Assembly: GCA_019749805.1 (NCBI GenBank)
Contig: JAIEPH010000041.1
Location: 1 to 40,163, forward strand
DNA from: Mycobacteriaceae bacterium
GTDB taxonomy: Bacteria > Actinomycetota > Actinomycetes > Mycobacteriales > Mycobacteriaceae
Direction of reading: 5' to 3'
DNA length: 40,163 nucleotides
The notes below the pieces were generated by a model that was not told where the DNA came from, did not search any database, and saw only the letters and a list, made by a program, of their open reading frames with translations. A program made the translations under genes and the position numbers. How positions within the stretch are numbered: the stretch's first letter is position 1; each line of letters begins with the position of its first letter. Positions 1-7,643 of this stretch are shown here, one piece after another.

Positions 1-92
1 GCCGGCGGCTCAGGAACAGCGTCCCTCCGATCAGAACTCGATTCCCGGAGGCTCGCGGTTCGAGACCCATTAGCTGTGGGACACTCACGATC
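1..92 (+). other. Left edge: possible 3' tail of an upstream gene, then promoter region
   Basis: One reading frame is open from base 2 to a TAG at 71-73 and could be the last 23 codons of a gene that begins outside the window. It encodes a hydrophilic tail with no recognisable motif. The remainder leads into the rhodanese start and contains a perfect palindrome, listed separately. The sequence alone cannot show whether the tail is real. Confidence 0.25.
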
Positions 93-98
93 GTGAGT
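83..98. promoter_or_regulatory. Perfect 16-bp palindrome over the rhodanese start codon
   Basis: ACTCACGATCGTGAGT is identical to its reverse complement and covers the GTG start at 93. It is placed like an operator of a leaderless or short-leader transcript for the rhodanese-metZ operon. The binding protein is unknown, and a chance palindrome cannot be excluded. Confidence 0.4.
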
Positions 99-515
99 TA
101 TGCCGGAGACATCACGCCTGAGGAGGCATGGAAGCTGCTGGCCGATAACCCCGAGGCTGTGTTGGTCGACTGTCGAACCGACGCCGAGTGGCGGTTCGTC
201 GGGGTGGCCGATCTGTCGAGCCTCGATCGCGAGGTTGTCTACGTCGAATGGAACAGTTCCGACGGTAAGCACAATGACGATTTCGTCGACGACCTCGTGG
301 AGAAGATCGGGGTCGCCGGTTCCGTCAAGGACCGGCCGGTGGTGTTTCTGTGCCGCTCCGGCAACCGCTCGATCGGCGCCGCCGAGGCCGCGACCGCAGC
401 GGGCATCGCCCCCTCGTACAACATGCTCGACGGATTCGAAGGCGACCTCGATGAGCACCGACATCGTGGCGGCACCGGATGGAAGGCCGTCGGCCTGCCG
501 TGGAGGCAGTCATGA
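93..515 (+). CDS. Rhodanese-like sulfurtransferase
   Basis: This is a single rhodanese domain of 140 aa. A DCRTDAEW segment lies near residues 26-33, and the active-site loop CRSGNR has its catalytic cysteine at about residue 87. That cysteine carries a persulfide in sulfur transfer. The stop overlaps the ATG of metZ (ATGA), so the two genes are almost certainly co-transcribed and translationally coupled. This suggests a role in feeding reduced sulfur to homocysteine synthesis. The pair matches, from memory, M. tuberculosis Rv0390-Rv0391. The GTG start is preferred because an upstream palindrome and the stop of a possible previous gene leave little room for an earlier one. The sulfur donor and acceptor are not visible from sequence. 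Confidence 0.9.
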   Translation: MSYAGDITPEEAWKLLADNPEAVLVDCRTDAEWRFVGVADLSSLDREVVYVEWNSSDGKHNDDFVDDLVEKIGVAGSVKDRPVVFLCRSGNRSIGAAEAATAAGIAPSYNMLDGFEGDLDEHRHRGGTGWKAVGLPWRQS

Positions 516-1735
516 GCCCAGAGGCTTATTCCGTCCGTCGGCCGGCCGAACTGCCCGAGGGCGTCAGCCAGGCGACAATCGGAGTGCGCGGCGGCCTGCT
601 GCGGTCCTCCTTTCAGGAGACCGCCGAGGCGATGTACCTCACGTCGGGGTACGTGTATTCCTCTGCGGCAGAGGCGGAGAAGGCATTCACGGGCGACATC
701 GACCGCTATGTCTACTCGCGCTACGGAAATCCGACGATCTCGATGTTCGAGGAGCGGCTGCGGCTGATCGAGGGCGCGCCAGCGTGTTTCGCGACAGCGA
801 CGGGCATGGCGGCGGTGTTCACGTCGCTGGGTGCGCTGCTCGCCGCAGGTGACCGATTGGTCGCCGCGCGCAGCCTCTTCGGTTCGTGCTTCGTGGTCTG
901 TAGCGAGATCCTGCCGCGCTGGGGTGTGGAGACGGTGTTCGTCGACGGCGACGACCTCTCGCAGTGGGAGGAGGCGCTGTCGGTGCCCACGAAGGCGGTG
1001 TTCTTCGAGACGCCGTCGAACCCGATGCAGCAGCTCGTGGACATCGCCGCGGTATGTGAGATGGCCCATGCGGTCGAGGCGAAAGTGGTGCTGGACAACG
1101 TTTTCGCCACACCTATTCTGCAGCAGGGCATGCCGCTGGGCGCCGATGTAGTCGTGTATTCGGGCACCAAGCACATCGACGGGCAGGGCCGGGTGCTCGG
1201 CGGCGCGATTCTCGGCGACAAGCAGTACATCGACGAGCCCGTGCAGAAGCTGATGCGGCACACCGGCCCCGCGCTGAGCCCGTTCAACGCGTGGACCCTG
1301 CTGAAGGGTCTGGAGACGTTGTCGGTGCGCGTCGAGCACCAGAACGCCTCGGCGCACCGCGTCGCCGAGTTCCTGGAGAACCATCCGGCCGTGAGCTGGG
1401 TGCGGTACCCGTTCCTGGAGTCGCATCCGCAGTACGACCTGGCGAAGCGCCAGATGACCGGTGGCGGAACGGTTGTCACGTTCGAGCTCAAGGCCGCCAG
1501 CGGTGCGGGCAAGGACCGCGCATTCGAGGTGCTCGACAAACTGCGGATCGTCGACATCTCGAACAACCTCGGCGACTCCAAGTCGCTGATCACCCACCCG
1601 GCCACCACCACGCACCGCTCGATGGGGCCGGAGGGTCGCGCCGCGATCGGTCTCGGCGACGCGGTGGTGCGAATCTCGGTGGGGCTGGAGGGAACCGAGG
1701 ACCTCATCGGCGATCTCGATCAGGCGCTGTCGTAG
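512..1735 (+). CDS. metZ: O-succinylhomoserine sulfhydrylase
   Basis: A PLP enzyme of the Cys/Met metabolism family (407 aa) that makes homocysteine from O-succinylhomoserine and sulfide, on the way to methionine. The PLP-binding lysine lies in SGTKHIDGQGR (about K220), and the cofactor-binding segment ATATGMAAV lies near residues 95-103. The C-terminal segment around SLITHPATTTHRSM is typical of the family. The ATG at 512 is chosen because it gives a 4-base overlap with the upstream rhodanese gene and matches the family N-terminus; an in-frame start 33 bases upstream would only add an atypical extension. Full length, no damage seen. MetB or MetY activity cannot be fully excluded from sequence, but close similarity to mycobacterial MetZ makes this assignment likely. 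Confidence 0.93.
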   Translation: MSPEAYSVRRPAELPEGVSQATIGVRGGLLRSSFQETAEAMYLTSGYVYSSAAEAEKAFTGDIDRYVYSRYGNPTISMFEERLRLIEGAPACFATATGMAAVFTSLGALLAAGDRLVAARSLFGSCFVVCSEILPRWGVETVFVDGDDLSQWEEALSVPTKAVFFETPSNPMQQLVDIAAVCEMAHAVEAKVVLDNVFATPILQQGMPLGADVVVYSGTKHIDGQGRVLGGAILGDKQYIDEPVQKLMRHTGPALSPFNAWTLLKGLETLSVRVEHQNASAHRVAEFLENHPAVSWVRYPFLESHPQYDLAKRQMTGGGTVVTFELKAASGAGKDRAFEVLDKLRIVDISNNLGDSKSLITHPATTTHRSMGPEGRAAIGLGDAVVRISVGLEGTEDLIGDLDQALS

Positions 1736-1743
1736 GTTCAACG

Positions 1744-2157
1744 GTGTCTCGCAAGTCCCAAGCGAAACAGGCTCGCCGCAAGAAGCGGCAGGCGGTCCAG
1801 AACTCGCGATGGATTCCCGAGACGGTGCTCGAAGGGCTCTCCGACGACATCGAACTTGCTGCGGTGCTGGAACGGCTCGATGAGCGAATCACCGAGCGCG
1901 GCTGGGTTTTTGACGAAGAGCTCTCAGACGATGAGTCGGCGCTCTGGTATTTCATCCCGTCGACGGCGGAGGTCCCCGACGACTTGGACGTGGTGCCCGT
2001 GACCACGATCGCGATGACATCCGACGACACCGACGTCGTCCACGTCGTGTTCGTCGGCACCGCCGACGACTACCAGTTCGGGCTCGACGAGTTGTTTGAG
2101 AATCTGGACGTCATCGAGGGTTACCGCACAGGGAACCCGATCCCGAAGTTCGCCTAG
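1744..2157 (+). CDS. Conserved small acidic protein with basic N-terminus
   Basis: A protein of 137 aa, GTG start 8 bases after metZ, hence probably the third gene of the operon. The first 20 residues are strongly basic (SRKSQAKQARRKKRQA), which could bind nucleic acid or the ribosome. The remainder is acidic and rich in Asp, Glu and Val, with an alpha/beta look and no known catalytic motif or membrane segment. I do not recognise a named family; it resembles hypothetical proteins of mycobacteria. Its stop overlaps that of the convergent SDR gene by a few bases. Confidence 0.75.
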   Translation: MSRKSQAKQARRKKRQAVQNSRWIPETVLEGLSDDIELAAVLERLDERITERGWVFDEELSDDESALWYFIPSTAEVPDDLDVVPVTTIAMTSDDTDVVHVVFVGTADDYQFGLDELFENLDVIEGYRTGNPIPKFA

Positions 2158-3017
2158 GGCTTGTCGGGACCCTCGACGACGCCCTGCGCGTCTTGCGCGC
2201 GCTGCTCGTAGCTCTGGCGCGCCTGCCGGTCGAAGGTCAGAAAGACAGTGTCGTTGCCCATCTTGTGCGACATCCAGCGACGCGTCTTCGCCGAAAGCAT
2301 CGGCGTGATCGCACCGAAGAACCGCCCCCACGGTGGTACCGATGCCAGCGTCTTCGGCTTGTCCAGCACCCTGACGACGGCCGCCGCGATGTCCTCGGGC
2401 TCCACCGGTTTCTGCGCCGCGGAGGTGTGGGTGCCTGCGACCAACTCGGTGTTGGTGAACGTCGGCATCACACAGCTCACCTCGACGCCCTGTGGGGAGA
2501 ATTCGTCGGACAACCCCGAGGACAGTCCGACCACCGCGAACTTGGTGCCTGCGTACACAACCTGTCCCGGTACGGCCAGCATGCCTGCGAGCGACGCGAT
2601 ATTGACGATGTGGCCGCTGCGACGGGCCACCATCTCGGGCAACACCAGCTGACAACCGGTGAGGACACCGTAGAAGTTCACCTCGATGGTGGAGCGGATC
2701 GTCTGCTCCGACTGATCGAGGAACGGGCCGATCGGCATCACGCCGGCATTGTTGATCAGCACGTCGATTCGGCCACCGCCGTCAGTACGCGCCTTGTCGA
2801 GGAACGCCGCGAATGATTCCCGGTCGGTGACATCCAGCGGATAGCCCGAGACCTGGCCGAGGTTGGTCAGCTTGGCGACGGCCGATTCCTGCAGGGCTAC
2901 CTCGCGGTCGCCGATGACCACCCGCGCGCCCCGCTCTAGGAGTGCCTTGGCGGTGGCGTACCCGATGCCGCGGGCGGCGCCGGTGATCGCGATGGTTTTT
3001 CCGCGGATATTGTCCAT
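2154..3017 (-). CDS. SDR family NAD(P)-dependent oxidoreductase
   Basis: A classical short-chain dehydrogenase of 287 aa. The Rossmann motif TGAARGIG is at residues 12-19, NNAG at 89-92, a catalytic Ser near 142 and the Y155-x-x-x-K159 pair in YAGTKF. The cofactor is NAD(H) or NADP(H); the substrate is not predictable. The ATG at 3017 places the Rossmann fold at the usual distance from the start, whereas upstream in-frame codons would add an unlikely tail. A strong inverted repeat at 3022-3047 sits just before the start, so the gene is probably controlled by a TetR-like repressor encoded elsewhere. It converges on the metZ operon. Confidence 0.88.
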   Translation of the reverse strand: MDNIRGKTIAITGAARGIGYATAKALLERGARVVIGDREVALQESAVAKLTNLGQVSGYPLDVTDRESFAAFLDKARTDGGGRIDVLINNAGVMPIGPFLDQSEQTIRSTIEVNFYGVLTGCQLVLPEMVARRSGHIVNIASLAGMLAVPGQVVYAGTKFAVVGLSSGLSDEFSPQGVEVSCVMPTFTNTELVAGTHTSAAQKPVEPEDIAAAVVRVLDKPKTLASVPPWGRFFGAITPMLSAKTRRWMSHKMGNDTVFLTFDRQARQSYEQRAQDAQGVVEGPDKP

Positions 3018-3021
3018 GAGG

Positions 3022-3047
3022 CAAAACTTTACACGTGTCAAGTTTTG
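3022..3047. promoter_or_regulatory. Operator-like inverted repeat before the SDR gene
   Basis: Outer arms CAAAACTT (3022-3029) and AAGTTTTG (3040-3047) flank the perfect core ACACGTGT (3031-3038). Only one symmetric position pair fails over 26 bp. Read leftward it contains TTGACA, a -35-like element, and ends 5 bases before the SDR ATG. This is the layout of a TetR-family operator; no regulator gene lies next to it. Confidence 0.55.
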
Positions 3048-3090
3048 GTGAAAAGGCTCGTTGCCGGCTTGTCGCCGGGTGGGAGTACCA

Positions 3091-3106
3091 TCGAACATGT
3101 GTTCGG
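3091..3106. promoter_or_regulatory. LexA-type SOS box over the 13E12 start
   Basis: TCGAACATGTGTTCGG matches the mycobacterial SOS consensus TCGAAC(N4)GTTCGA at all but the last position. It overlaps the proposed GTG start at 3099. SOS boxes have been described for members of the 13E12 family in M. tuberculosis, which supports function. Confidence 0.7.
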
Positions 3107-4553
3107 GTCAGAGTTCGCGGGAGTCGACGACGCCACGGTCGTTGCGGCCATCGCGGATCTGACACGAGCTGAAGCTGCGACCGCGGCGCGTCGGTTGGCG
3201 GCGATCGCTGAACTGAAGCGTCGTCGTGTTCTCGATGAGGATGAGCGGGCGTTGTGGGCGTGTGATGGGTGGGATTGCGCGGCCGCGGAGGTGGCCGCGG
3301 CGATGAACGTCAGCAGCCGCCGGGCCTCGGGTCAGATGCGCATCGCCGAGGCGTTACGCGATCATCTGCCCGCGGTGGCGGCGTTGTTTGGCCAGGGCGA
3401 GCTGAGTGCGCGGGTGGTGGCCGCGATCACCTGGCGCACCCAGTTCATCACCGAGGCGGCGGTGTGGGCGCAAATCGACCAGGCCATCGCGAAGCGGGCG
3501 GTCACGTGGGGTCCGCTGGCCCAGGACAAGCTGATCGCGGCGGTGGATGCGTTGGTGTTGGAGTTCGATGCCTCGGCGTTGATGGTGAGCAAGACGGTGG
3601 CGCGGTCCTGTGATTTCGTCGTCGGTGATCGTGAGGACGAGAACGGTGTGACCTCGGTGTGGGGCCGGCTCAGTGCCGCGGATGCGTTGGTGTTGAAGAA
3701 GACGATCGCGGCGATGGTGGCCACGGTGTGTGAGAACGATCCGCGCTCGGCCGGGGAGCGGCGCGCGGCCGCGGTCGGGGCGTGGAGCCACGGCAATGAT
3801 CATCTGCCGTGCGCCTGCGAATCACCGACCTGCCCGGCCCGCGGAGCCCACCCGGCCCCGCGATCGTCGGTGGTGGTGAATGTGTACACCGATCAGGCCA
3901 CCGTGGACGGCCTGAACAGTAATGCCGCACAGACTCCCGCATCCGCGACTCCCACGCCATCAACTCCCGCCTCGGCGGGGACGGCGTTGTTGTCGGGCAC
4001 GGAGGTGATGCCCACGCCGCTGCTGGCCGAGTTGCTGCGTAACGGTGCCAAGCTACGGCCGTTGTGCACACCGGCCGATGCTGAGCCGGAGTCGCGGTAT
4101 CGGCCGTCGGCGAGCTTGGCCCGCTTCATCCGGGCGCGGGATCTGACGTGCCGGTTCCCCGGATGCACGACGGCGGCGGAGTTCTGCGATATCGATCATG
4201 TGATCCCCTATCCGCTGGGAGCGACGCATGCGTCGAATCTGGTGTGTCTGTGTCGAAAACATCACTTGCTCAAGACGTTTTGGACCGGGGATTGGGAGTT
4301 GACACTGCGACCCGATGGGGCGGCGGTGTGGACCTCGCCGACCGGGCACACCTACACGACGTATCCGGGATCACGGGCGTACTTCCCTGAGTGGGACACC
4401 CACACCGGGGACCTGCCACCCCCTCCACAACCGCAGACGTTCAGCACCGACCGGGACGTGATGATGCCCCAACGCCGACGCACCCGCGCCCAGGACCGCG
4501 CCGCACGCATCAAAACCGCACGCGCACAAAACAACTCGCCCCCACCATTCTAG
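3099..4553 (+). CDS. 13E12 repeat family protein, DUF222 plus HNH endonuclease
   Basis: A protein of 484 aa. The N-terminal two thirds is the DUF222 region, beginning with a helical segment rich in Ala and Arg. The C-terminus has an HNH nuclease-like domain: CRFPGC, then CDIDHVIPYPLG with the HNH histidine, an Asn in ASNLVCLC, and CRKHH. The cysteines could hold a structural zinc. A Pro/Thr/Ser-rich linker lies near residues 280-310. GTG 3099 is chosen over the in-frame TTG 3045 and GTG 3048 because family members begin close to the DDATVVAAI segment and because an SOS box covers this start. The family is multicopy in mycobacteria and spreads within genomes; the biological role and DNA target are unknown. 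DNA-damage induction through LexA is inferred. Confidence 0.85.
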   Translation: MFGSEFAGVDDATVVAAIADLTRAEAATAARRLAAIAELKRRRVLDEDERALWACDGWDCAAAEVAAAMNVSSRRASGQMRIAEALRDHLPAVAALFGQGELSARVVAAITWRTQFITEAAVWAQIDQAIAKRAVTWGPLAQDKLIAAVDALVLEFDASALMVSKTVARSCDFVVGDREDENGVTSVWGRLSAADALVLKKTIAAMVATVCENDPRSAGERRAAAVGAWSHGNDHLPCACESPTCPARGAHPAPRSSVVVNVYTDQATVDGLNSNAAQTPASATPTPSTPASAGTALLSGTEVMPTPLLAELLRNGAKLRPLCTPADAEPESRYRPSASLARFIRARDLTCRFPGCTTAAEFCDIDHVIPYPLGATHASNLVCLCRKHHLLKTFWTGDWELTLRPDGAAVWTSPTGHTYTTYPGSRAYFPEWDTHTGDLPPPPQPQTFSTDRDVMMPQRRRTRAQDRAARIKTARAQNNSPPPF

Positions 4554-4885
4554 ATGGCTTGCGCGGAATCCAGTTTGCGGAGCTCCTTGAGCAACATTCT
4601 GGCAACTGCAGCGCAAGAGCGGGGGAGAGCCGCTCCAAATACCACCACGCCTTCCACCAACCCGGCATGATGATCATGGCGTCGTTTCGTAGTACCGCGC
4701 GCAGCACACGTTGGGCGAATTTGTCGGCCGCCATGGGGCCACGCCTCCGGTCAGGATCGGGGTTCGGATCACGCCCGGACAGACGACCAAGACTCGTACG
4801 CCGGCCGCTCGGCCTCGACCCGCATCGATCTCGAGATCGCGACTACGGCGTGTTTCGTGGCGGGGAGCCAAGTGGAATCCGGTGC
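4550..4885 (-). pseudogene. C-terminal remnant of a short-chain dehydrogenase
   Basis: Reading leftward, recognisable SDR pieces follow each other in different frames. First comes ATKHAVVAISRSMRVEAE (the end of the catalytic YxxxK helix, Tyr lost). Then AAGVRVLVVCPGVIRTPILTGG, then MAADKFAQRVLRAVLRNDAM and a Trp-rich MPGWWKAWWYLERLSPALAL. The last piece is ARMLLKELRKLDSAQAI, which reaches a stop at 4550. At least three single-base frameshifts separate the pieces, and the Rossmann N-terminus is missing. The order and content match the last 110 or so residues of an intact SDR. The remnant abuts the 13E12 stop and may mark an old insertion or deletion boundary. Confidence 0.7.
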
Positions 4886-5163
4886 GGAATCGGTCATGAG
4901 TGCTTGCGTTCCTTCAGGTTTCGCAGGACGGTGAGGTCGGCATCAGGTGCGAAGCCAGCACGTCCTGGATGGCGAACGCGTCGACCCCGAGCCCGCGCAA
5001 CACGACGGCTGCCAGCGCCTGCTGCTGCGGCGCGATACCGCATGCTTTCGCCGCCGCCGGGGTAGCCGGTCTGCAGGTCCGGGTCCACCCCACGGGGAAT
5101 TCGTCGATGCGGGCGCGGAGAGTCGAAGCTATCGGCCTGCCGGCTTCTGCCACCGGTCCATCG
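4886..5163. other. Stretch without a recognisable gene
   Basis: About 280 bases between the SDR remnant and the dapC stop. A leftward frame is open over most of it (about 4914-5183), but its translation shows no domain I can name and it has no plausible start signal. It could be further decayed coding DNA belonging to the same break region. No tRNA, terminator or repeat seen. Confidence 0.4.
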
Positions 5164-6351
5164 TCACAGATGACGCCCGTCACGTCTTATCGACGACAGC
5201 CGGCGGATCGCCTCGTCGAGTGTCTCGTCGCGTTTGCAGAAGGCGAAGCGCACCAGATGGTTCCACTGCGCGAAGTGCGCACTCTGCGGATCGCAGAACG
5301 CCGACATCGGGATAGCGGCCACCCCCACCTTCTCGGGAAGCTGCGTGCAGAACTCCGTGCTGTCGTCGAACCCCAACGGGCGCGGGTCGGCGCATAGGAA
5401 ATAGGTGCCAAAGCTGTCGTGGACCTCGAAGCCGATGTCGGCCAGCGCCGAGCCCAGTTTGTCGCGTTTGGCCTGCAATGAATCCCGCAACGCTGTCACC
5501 CATGCGCCTTCGGTATTGAGTGCGTGGGCGACCGCGGGCTGGAACGGCGCACCGCCGACGTAGGTCAGGTACTGCTTGGCGGCGCGGACACCGGCGATGA
5601 GTTCTGCTGGGCCGCAAGCCCATCCGATCTTCCAGCCGGTGACGTTGAACATCTTCGCCGCGCTCGAAATGGTGATTGTGCGCTCAGCCATACCCGGGTA
5701 GTTGGCCAGCGGAAGGTGCCTGTGATTGTCGAATACCAGGTGCTCGTAGACCTCATCGGTGATGACCAGAAGGTCGTTGTCGACCGCGAGTTCAGCGAGC
5801 GCCCTGAGTTCGTCGTCGCCGGCGACCATGCCCGTCGGATTGTGCGGTGAGTTGACGATCAGCGCCCTGGTCTTCGGAGTGACGGCGCGGCGCAGACCGT
5901 CGACGTCAATTGCGAAGCCGCGACCGCCGTCCTGAATCATCGGTACCGCCCGCCGCTCGCACCCCGCCATCGCGAGCACGGGGGAGTACGAGTCGTAGAA
6001 CGGCTCGATCAACAACACCTCCGAGCCGGGTTCCACGAGGCCGATCACCGAGGCGGCGATGGCTTCGGTGGCGCCGACCGTCACCAGCACCTCGTAGTCG
6101 GGGTCGTAGTCGGTGCCGAAGTGGCGCTTGCGCTGCGCGGCGATCGCCTCGCGCAGCGGCGCGATGCCCAGGCCCGGCGGGTATTGGTTGACGCCCTCGC
6201 CGATCGCATCCTCGGCGGCCTTGAGCATCGCCGGCGGACCGTCCTCATCGGGGAATCCCTGGCCCAGGTTGACGGCGCCGACGCGGGCGGCCAGCGCCGA
6301 CATCTCGGCGAAGATGGTCACCGCATAGGGCTGCAGCCGCTTCACCGTCAT
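5164..6351 (-). CDS. dapC: N-succinyldiaminopimelate aminotransferase
   Basis: A fold-type I PLP aminotransferase of 395 aa. Cofactor residues are N171 in NSPHNPTG, D199 and Y202 in ITDEVYEHL, and the Schiff-base lysine K233 in SSAAKMFNVTGWK. The C-terminal segment near WNHLVRFAFCK holds the usual substrate-carboxylate arginine. It closely resembles mycobacterial DapC (Rv0858c, from memory), which converts N-succinyl-2-amino-6-ketopimelate to N-succinyl-LL-diaminopimelate in lysine and peptidoglycan synthesis. The ATG at 6351 gives the family N-terminus MTVKRLQPYA. It is divergent from the next gene with 54 bp between them. A general methionine/kynurenine-type aminotransferase is the main alternative. 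Confidence 0.88.
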   Translation of the reverse strand: MTVKRLQPYAVTIFAEMSALAARVGAVNLGQGFPDEDGPPAMLKAAEDAIGEGVNQYPPGLGIAPLREAIAAQRKRHFGTDYDPDYEVLVTVGATEAIAASVIGLVEPGSEVLLIEPFYDSYSPVLAMAGCERRAVPMIQDGGRGFAIDVDGLRRAVTPKTRALIVNSPHNPTGMVAGDDELRALAELAVDNDLLVITDEVYEHLVFDNHRHLPLANYPGMAERTITISSAAKMFNVTGWKIGWACGPAELIAGVRAAKQYLTYVGGAPFQPAVAHALNTEGAWVTALRDSLQAKRDKLGSALADIGFEVHDSFGTYFLCADPRPLGFDDSTEFCTQLPEKVGVAAIPMSAFCDPQSAHFAQWNHLVRFAFCKRDETLDEAIRRLSSIRRDGRHL

Positions 6352-6405
6352 GGCTTTCGAGCGTAGGCCAGGAATGAAAGCGGGCTCGACAGCGCTTACT
6401 GCGGC

Positions 6406-7512
6406 GTGGCCTTCACACTCGATCCCGACGCATCCCTGCTGAAACCGGTCCGAATCGGCGACACCGTCGCCGCCAACCGGATCTTCATGGCGCCGCTGAC
6501 CAGATCGCGCGCCCACGCCGATGGCACGCCGTCCGACCTGGCCACCGCGTACTACGCCCAGCGCGCGGCCGCGGGTCTGATCATCAGCGAGGCGACCGCG
6601 GTGTCGGAAGCGGCCAACGGCGCGTATGTGAATACGCCCGGCATGTACACCGACCGCCATCAGGAGCAGTGGGCGGAGATCGCCACCGCCGTGCACGAGG
6701 CGGGCGGTCGGATGTTCGTTCAGCTCTGGCATGTCGGCCGAATGGGACACCCCGGCATCAGCGGTGTCGAAACCGTCGCACCATCCGCGATCCCCGCGAA
6801 CATGGCAGCGCACACGCTGACGGGCAAGATGCCGCTTCCCGTGCCGCGCGCCCTGCGCACCAACGAGATCGCCGGCATCGTCGCCGATTTTCGGGCCGCT
6901 GCGCGTCGCGCTGTCGACGCAGGGATGGATGGCGTCGAGATTCATTCGGCCAACGGATACCTGCTGCACGAGTTCCTGTCCGATGTGACCAACCGCCGTG
7001 ACGACGTCTACGGCGGAGAGCCAAGCAACCGTGCGCGATTGACGGCCGAAGTGGTCGAAGCCGTCGCCGACGAAATCGGCGCCGGACGTGTCGGCCTGCG
7101 CATTTCGCCCGGAGGCTCCGCGGGTGACATGCGTGAGGTGGACGAGGTGTCGGCGTACGAGGCGCTGCTGCAACGGATCGCGCCCCTGGGCATTGCCTAC
7201 CTGCATGTGCTGATCGACCCGACGTCGCGCACCTTCGGTGTGTTGCGCGCGCTGTGGTCGGACCCGCTGGTGTTGAACACCGGCAGGGACACCGAAACCG
7301 ACTTCTGCCAGCTGGAGAGTTTCGCGGAGTGGGGTGCGATCAGTGCGGCGACGGTCGGGCGCGCCTTCCTGGCCAATCCCGACCTGATCGAGCGCCTGCT
7401 GCTGGGTGCCGGACTGAACGAACCCGACGTCGCGACGTTCTACGCGCCGGGTCCGGCGGGCTACACCGACTACCCGACGTTGACCGAGTTGGAAGAGCCG
7501 CAGTCGGCCTGA
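6406..7512 (+). CDS. Old-yellow-enzyme family ene-reductase
   Basis: A TIM-barrel flavoprotein of 368 aa of the NADH:flavin oxidoreductase/NemA type. It binds FMN and reduces activated C=C bonds with NAD(P)H. The substrate-binding signature H180-x-x-N183-x-Y185 lies in EIHSANGYLLHEFL and is followed by DVTNRRDDVYGG. The N-terminal APLTRSRA segment and the C-terminal GRAFLANPDLIERL FMN-phosphate region are also typical. The start is GTG 6406. The physiological substrate is unknown; such enzymes often detoxify electrophiles. It lies just upstream of fadA but is separated from it by an operator-like repeat, so they are probably separate units. Confidence 0.9.
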   Translation: MAFTLDPDASLLKPVRIGDTVAANRIFMAPLTRSRAHADGTPSDLATAYYAQRAAAGLIISEATAVSEAANGAYVNTPGMYTDRHQEQWAEIATAVHEAGGRMFVQLWHVGRMGHPGISGVETVAPSAIPANMAAHTLTGKMPLPVPRALRTNEIAGIVADFRAAARRAVDAGMDGVEIHSANGYLLHEFLSDVTNRRDDVYGGEPSNRARLTAEVVEAVADEIGAGRVGLRISPGGSAGDMREVDEVSAYEALLQRIAPLGIAYLHVLIDPTSRTFGVLRALWSDPLVLNTGRDTETDFCQLESFAEWGAISAATVGRAFLANPDLIERLLLGAGLNEPDVATFYAPGPAGYTDYPTLTELEEPQSA

Positions 7513-7537
7513 CGGGGCTGTCAGACGGGTACTTAGG

Positions 7538-7573
7538 CCACCCAACCAACAGGTTGGGTGGGGCTGTTAGGCT
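7538..7573 (+). promoter_or_regulatory. fadA promoter with perfect inverted repeat operator
   Basis: CCACCCAACC (7538-7547) and GGTTGGGTGG (7552-7561) are exact reverse complements around a 4-base centre. A -10-like TAGGCT follows at 7568-7573, putting the repeat over the -35 position. This suggests repression of fadA-fadB by a TetR-type fatty-acid regulator. There is no T-run after the repeat, so a terminator is less likely. Confidence 0.6.
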
Positions 7574-7643
7574 GCGGACAGAGGACCACCGTCGCCCATG
7601 TGGGCCGGCTCCCAACAAACCCATCTGAACAGGAAATATCTTC

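Noticed and set aside
239..1741. 500-codon open frame on the minus strand opposite the rhodanese and metZ genes
   Set aside because: It is antisense to two well-matched genes, rich in Arg and His, and has no domain. Such frames are common in GC-rich DNA.
3045..3098. Earlier in-frame TTG/GTG starts for the 13E12 gene
   Set aside because: They lie in the SDR operator region, add an atypical N-terminus and precede the SOS box.
4914..5183. Possible leftward gene before dapC
   Set aside because: An open frame without a family match, start signal or conserved motif; kept only as an unassigned stretch.
6352..7545. Upstream extension of the dapC frame across the ene-reductase gene
   Set aside because: The extension lies wholly antisense to a clear old-yellow-enzyme gene, and the DapC N-terminus starts at 6351.
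7538..7561. Rho-independent terminator for the ene-reductase gene
   Set aside because: The stem is perfect but has no following T-run, and a -10 element follows, so an operator is the better reading.
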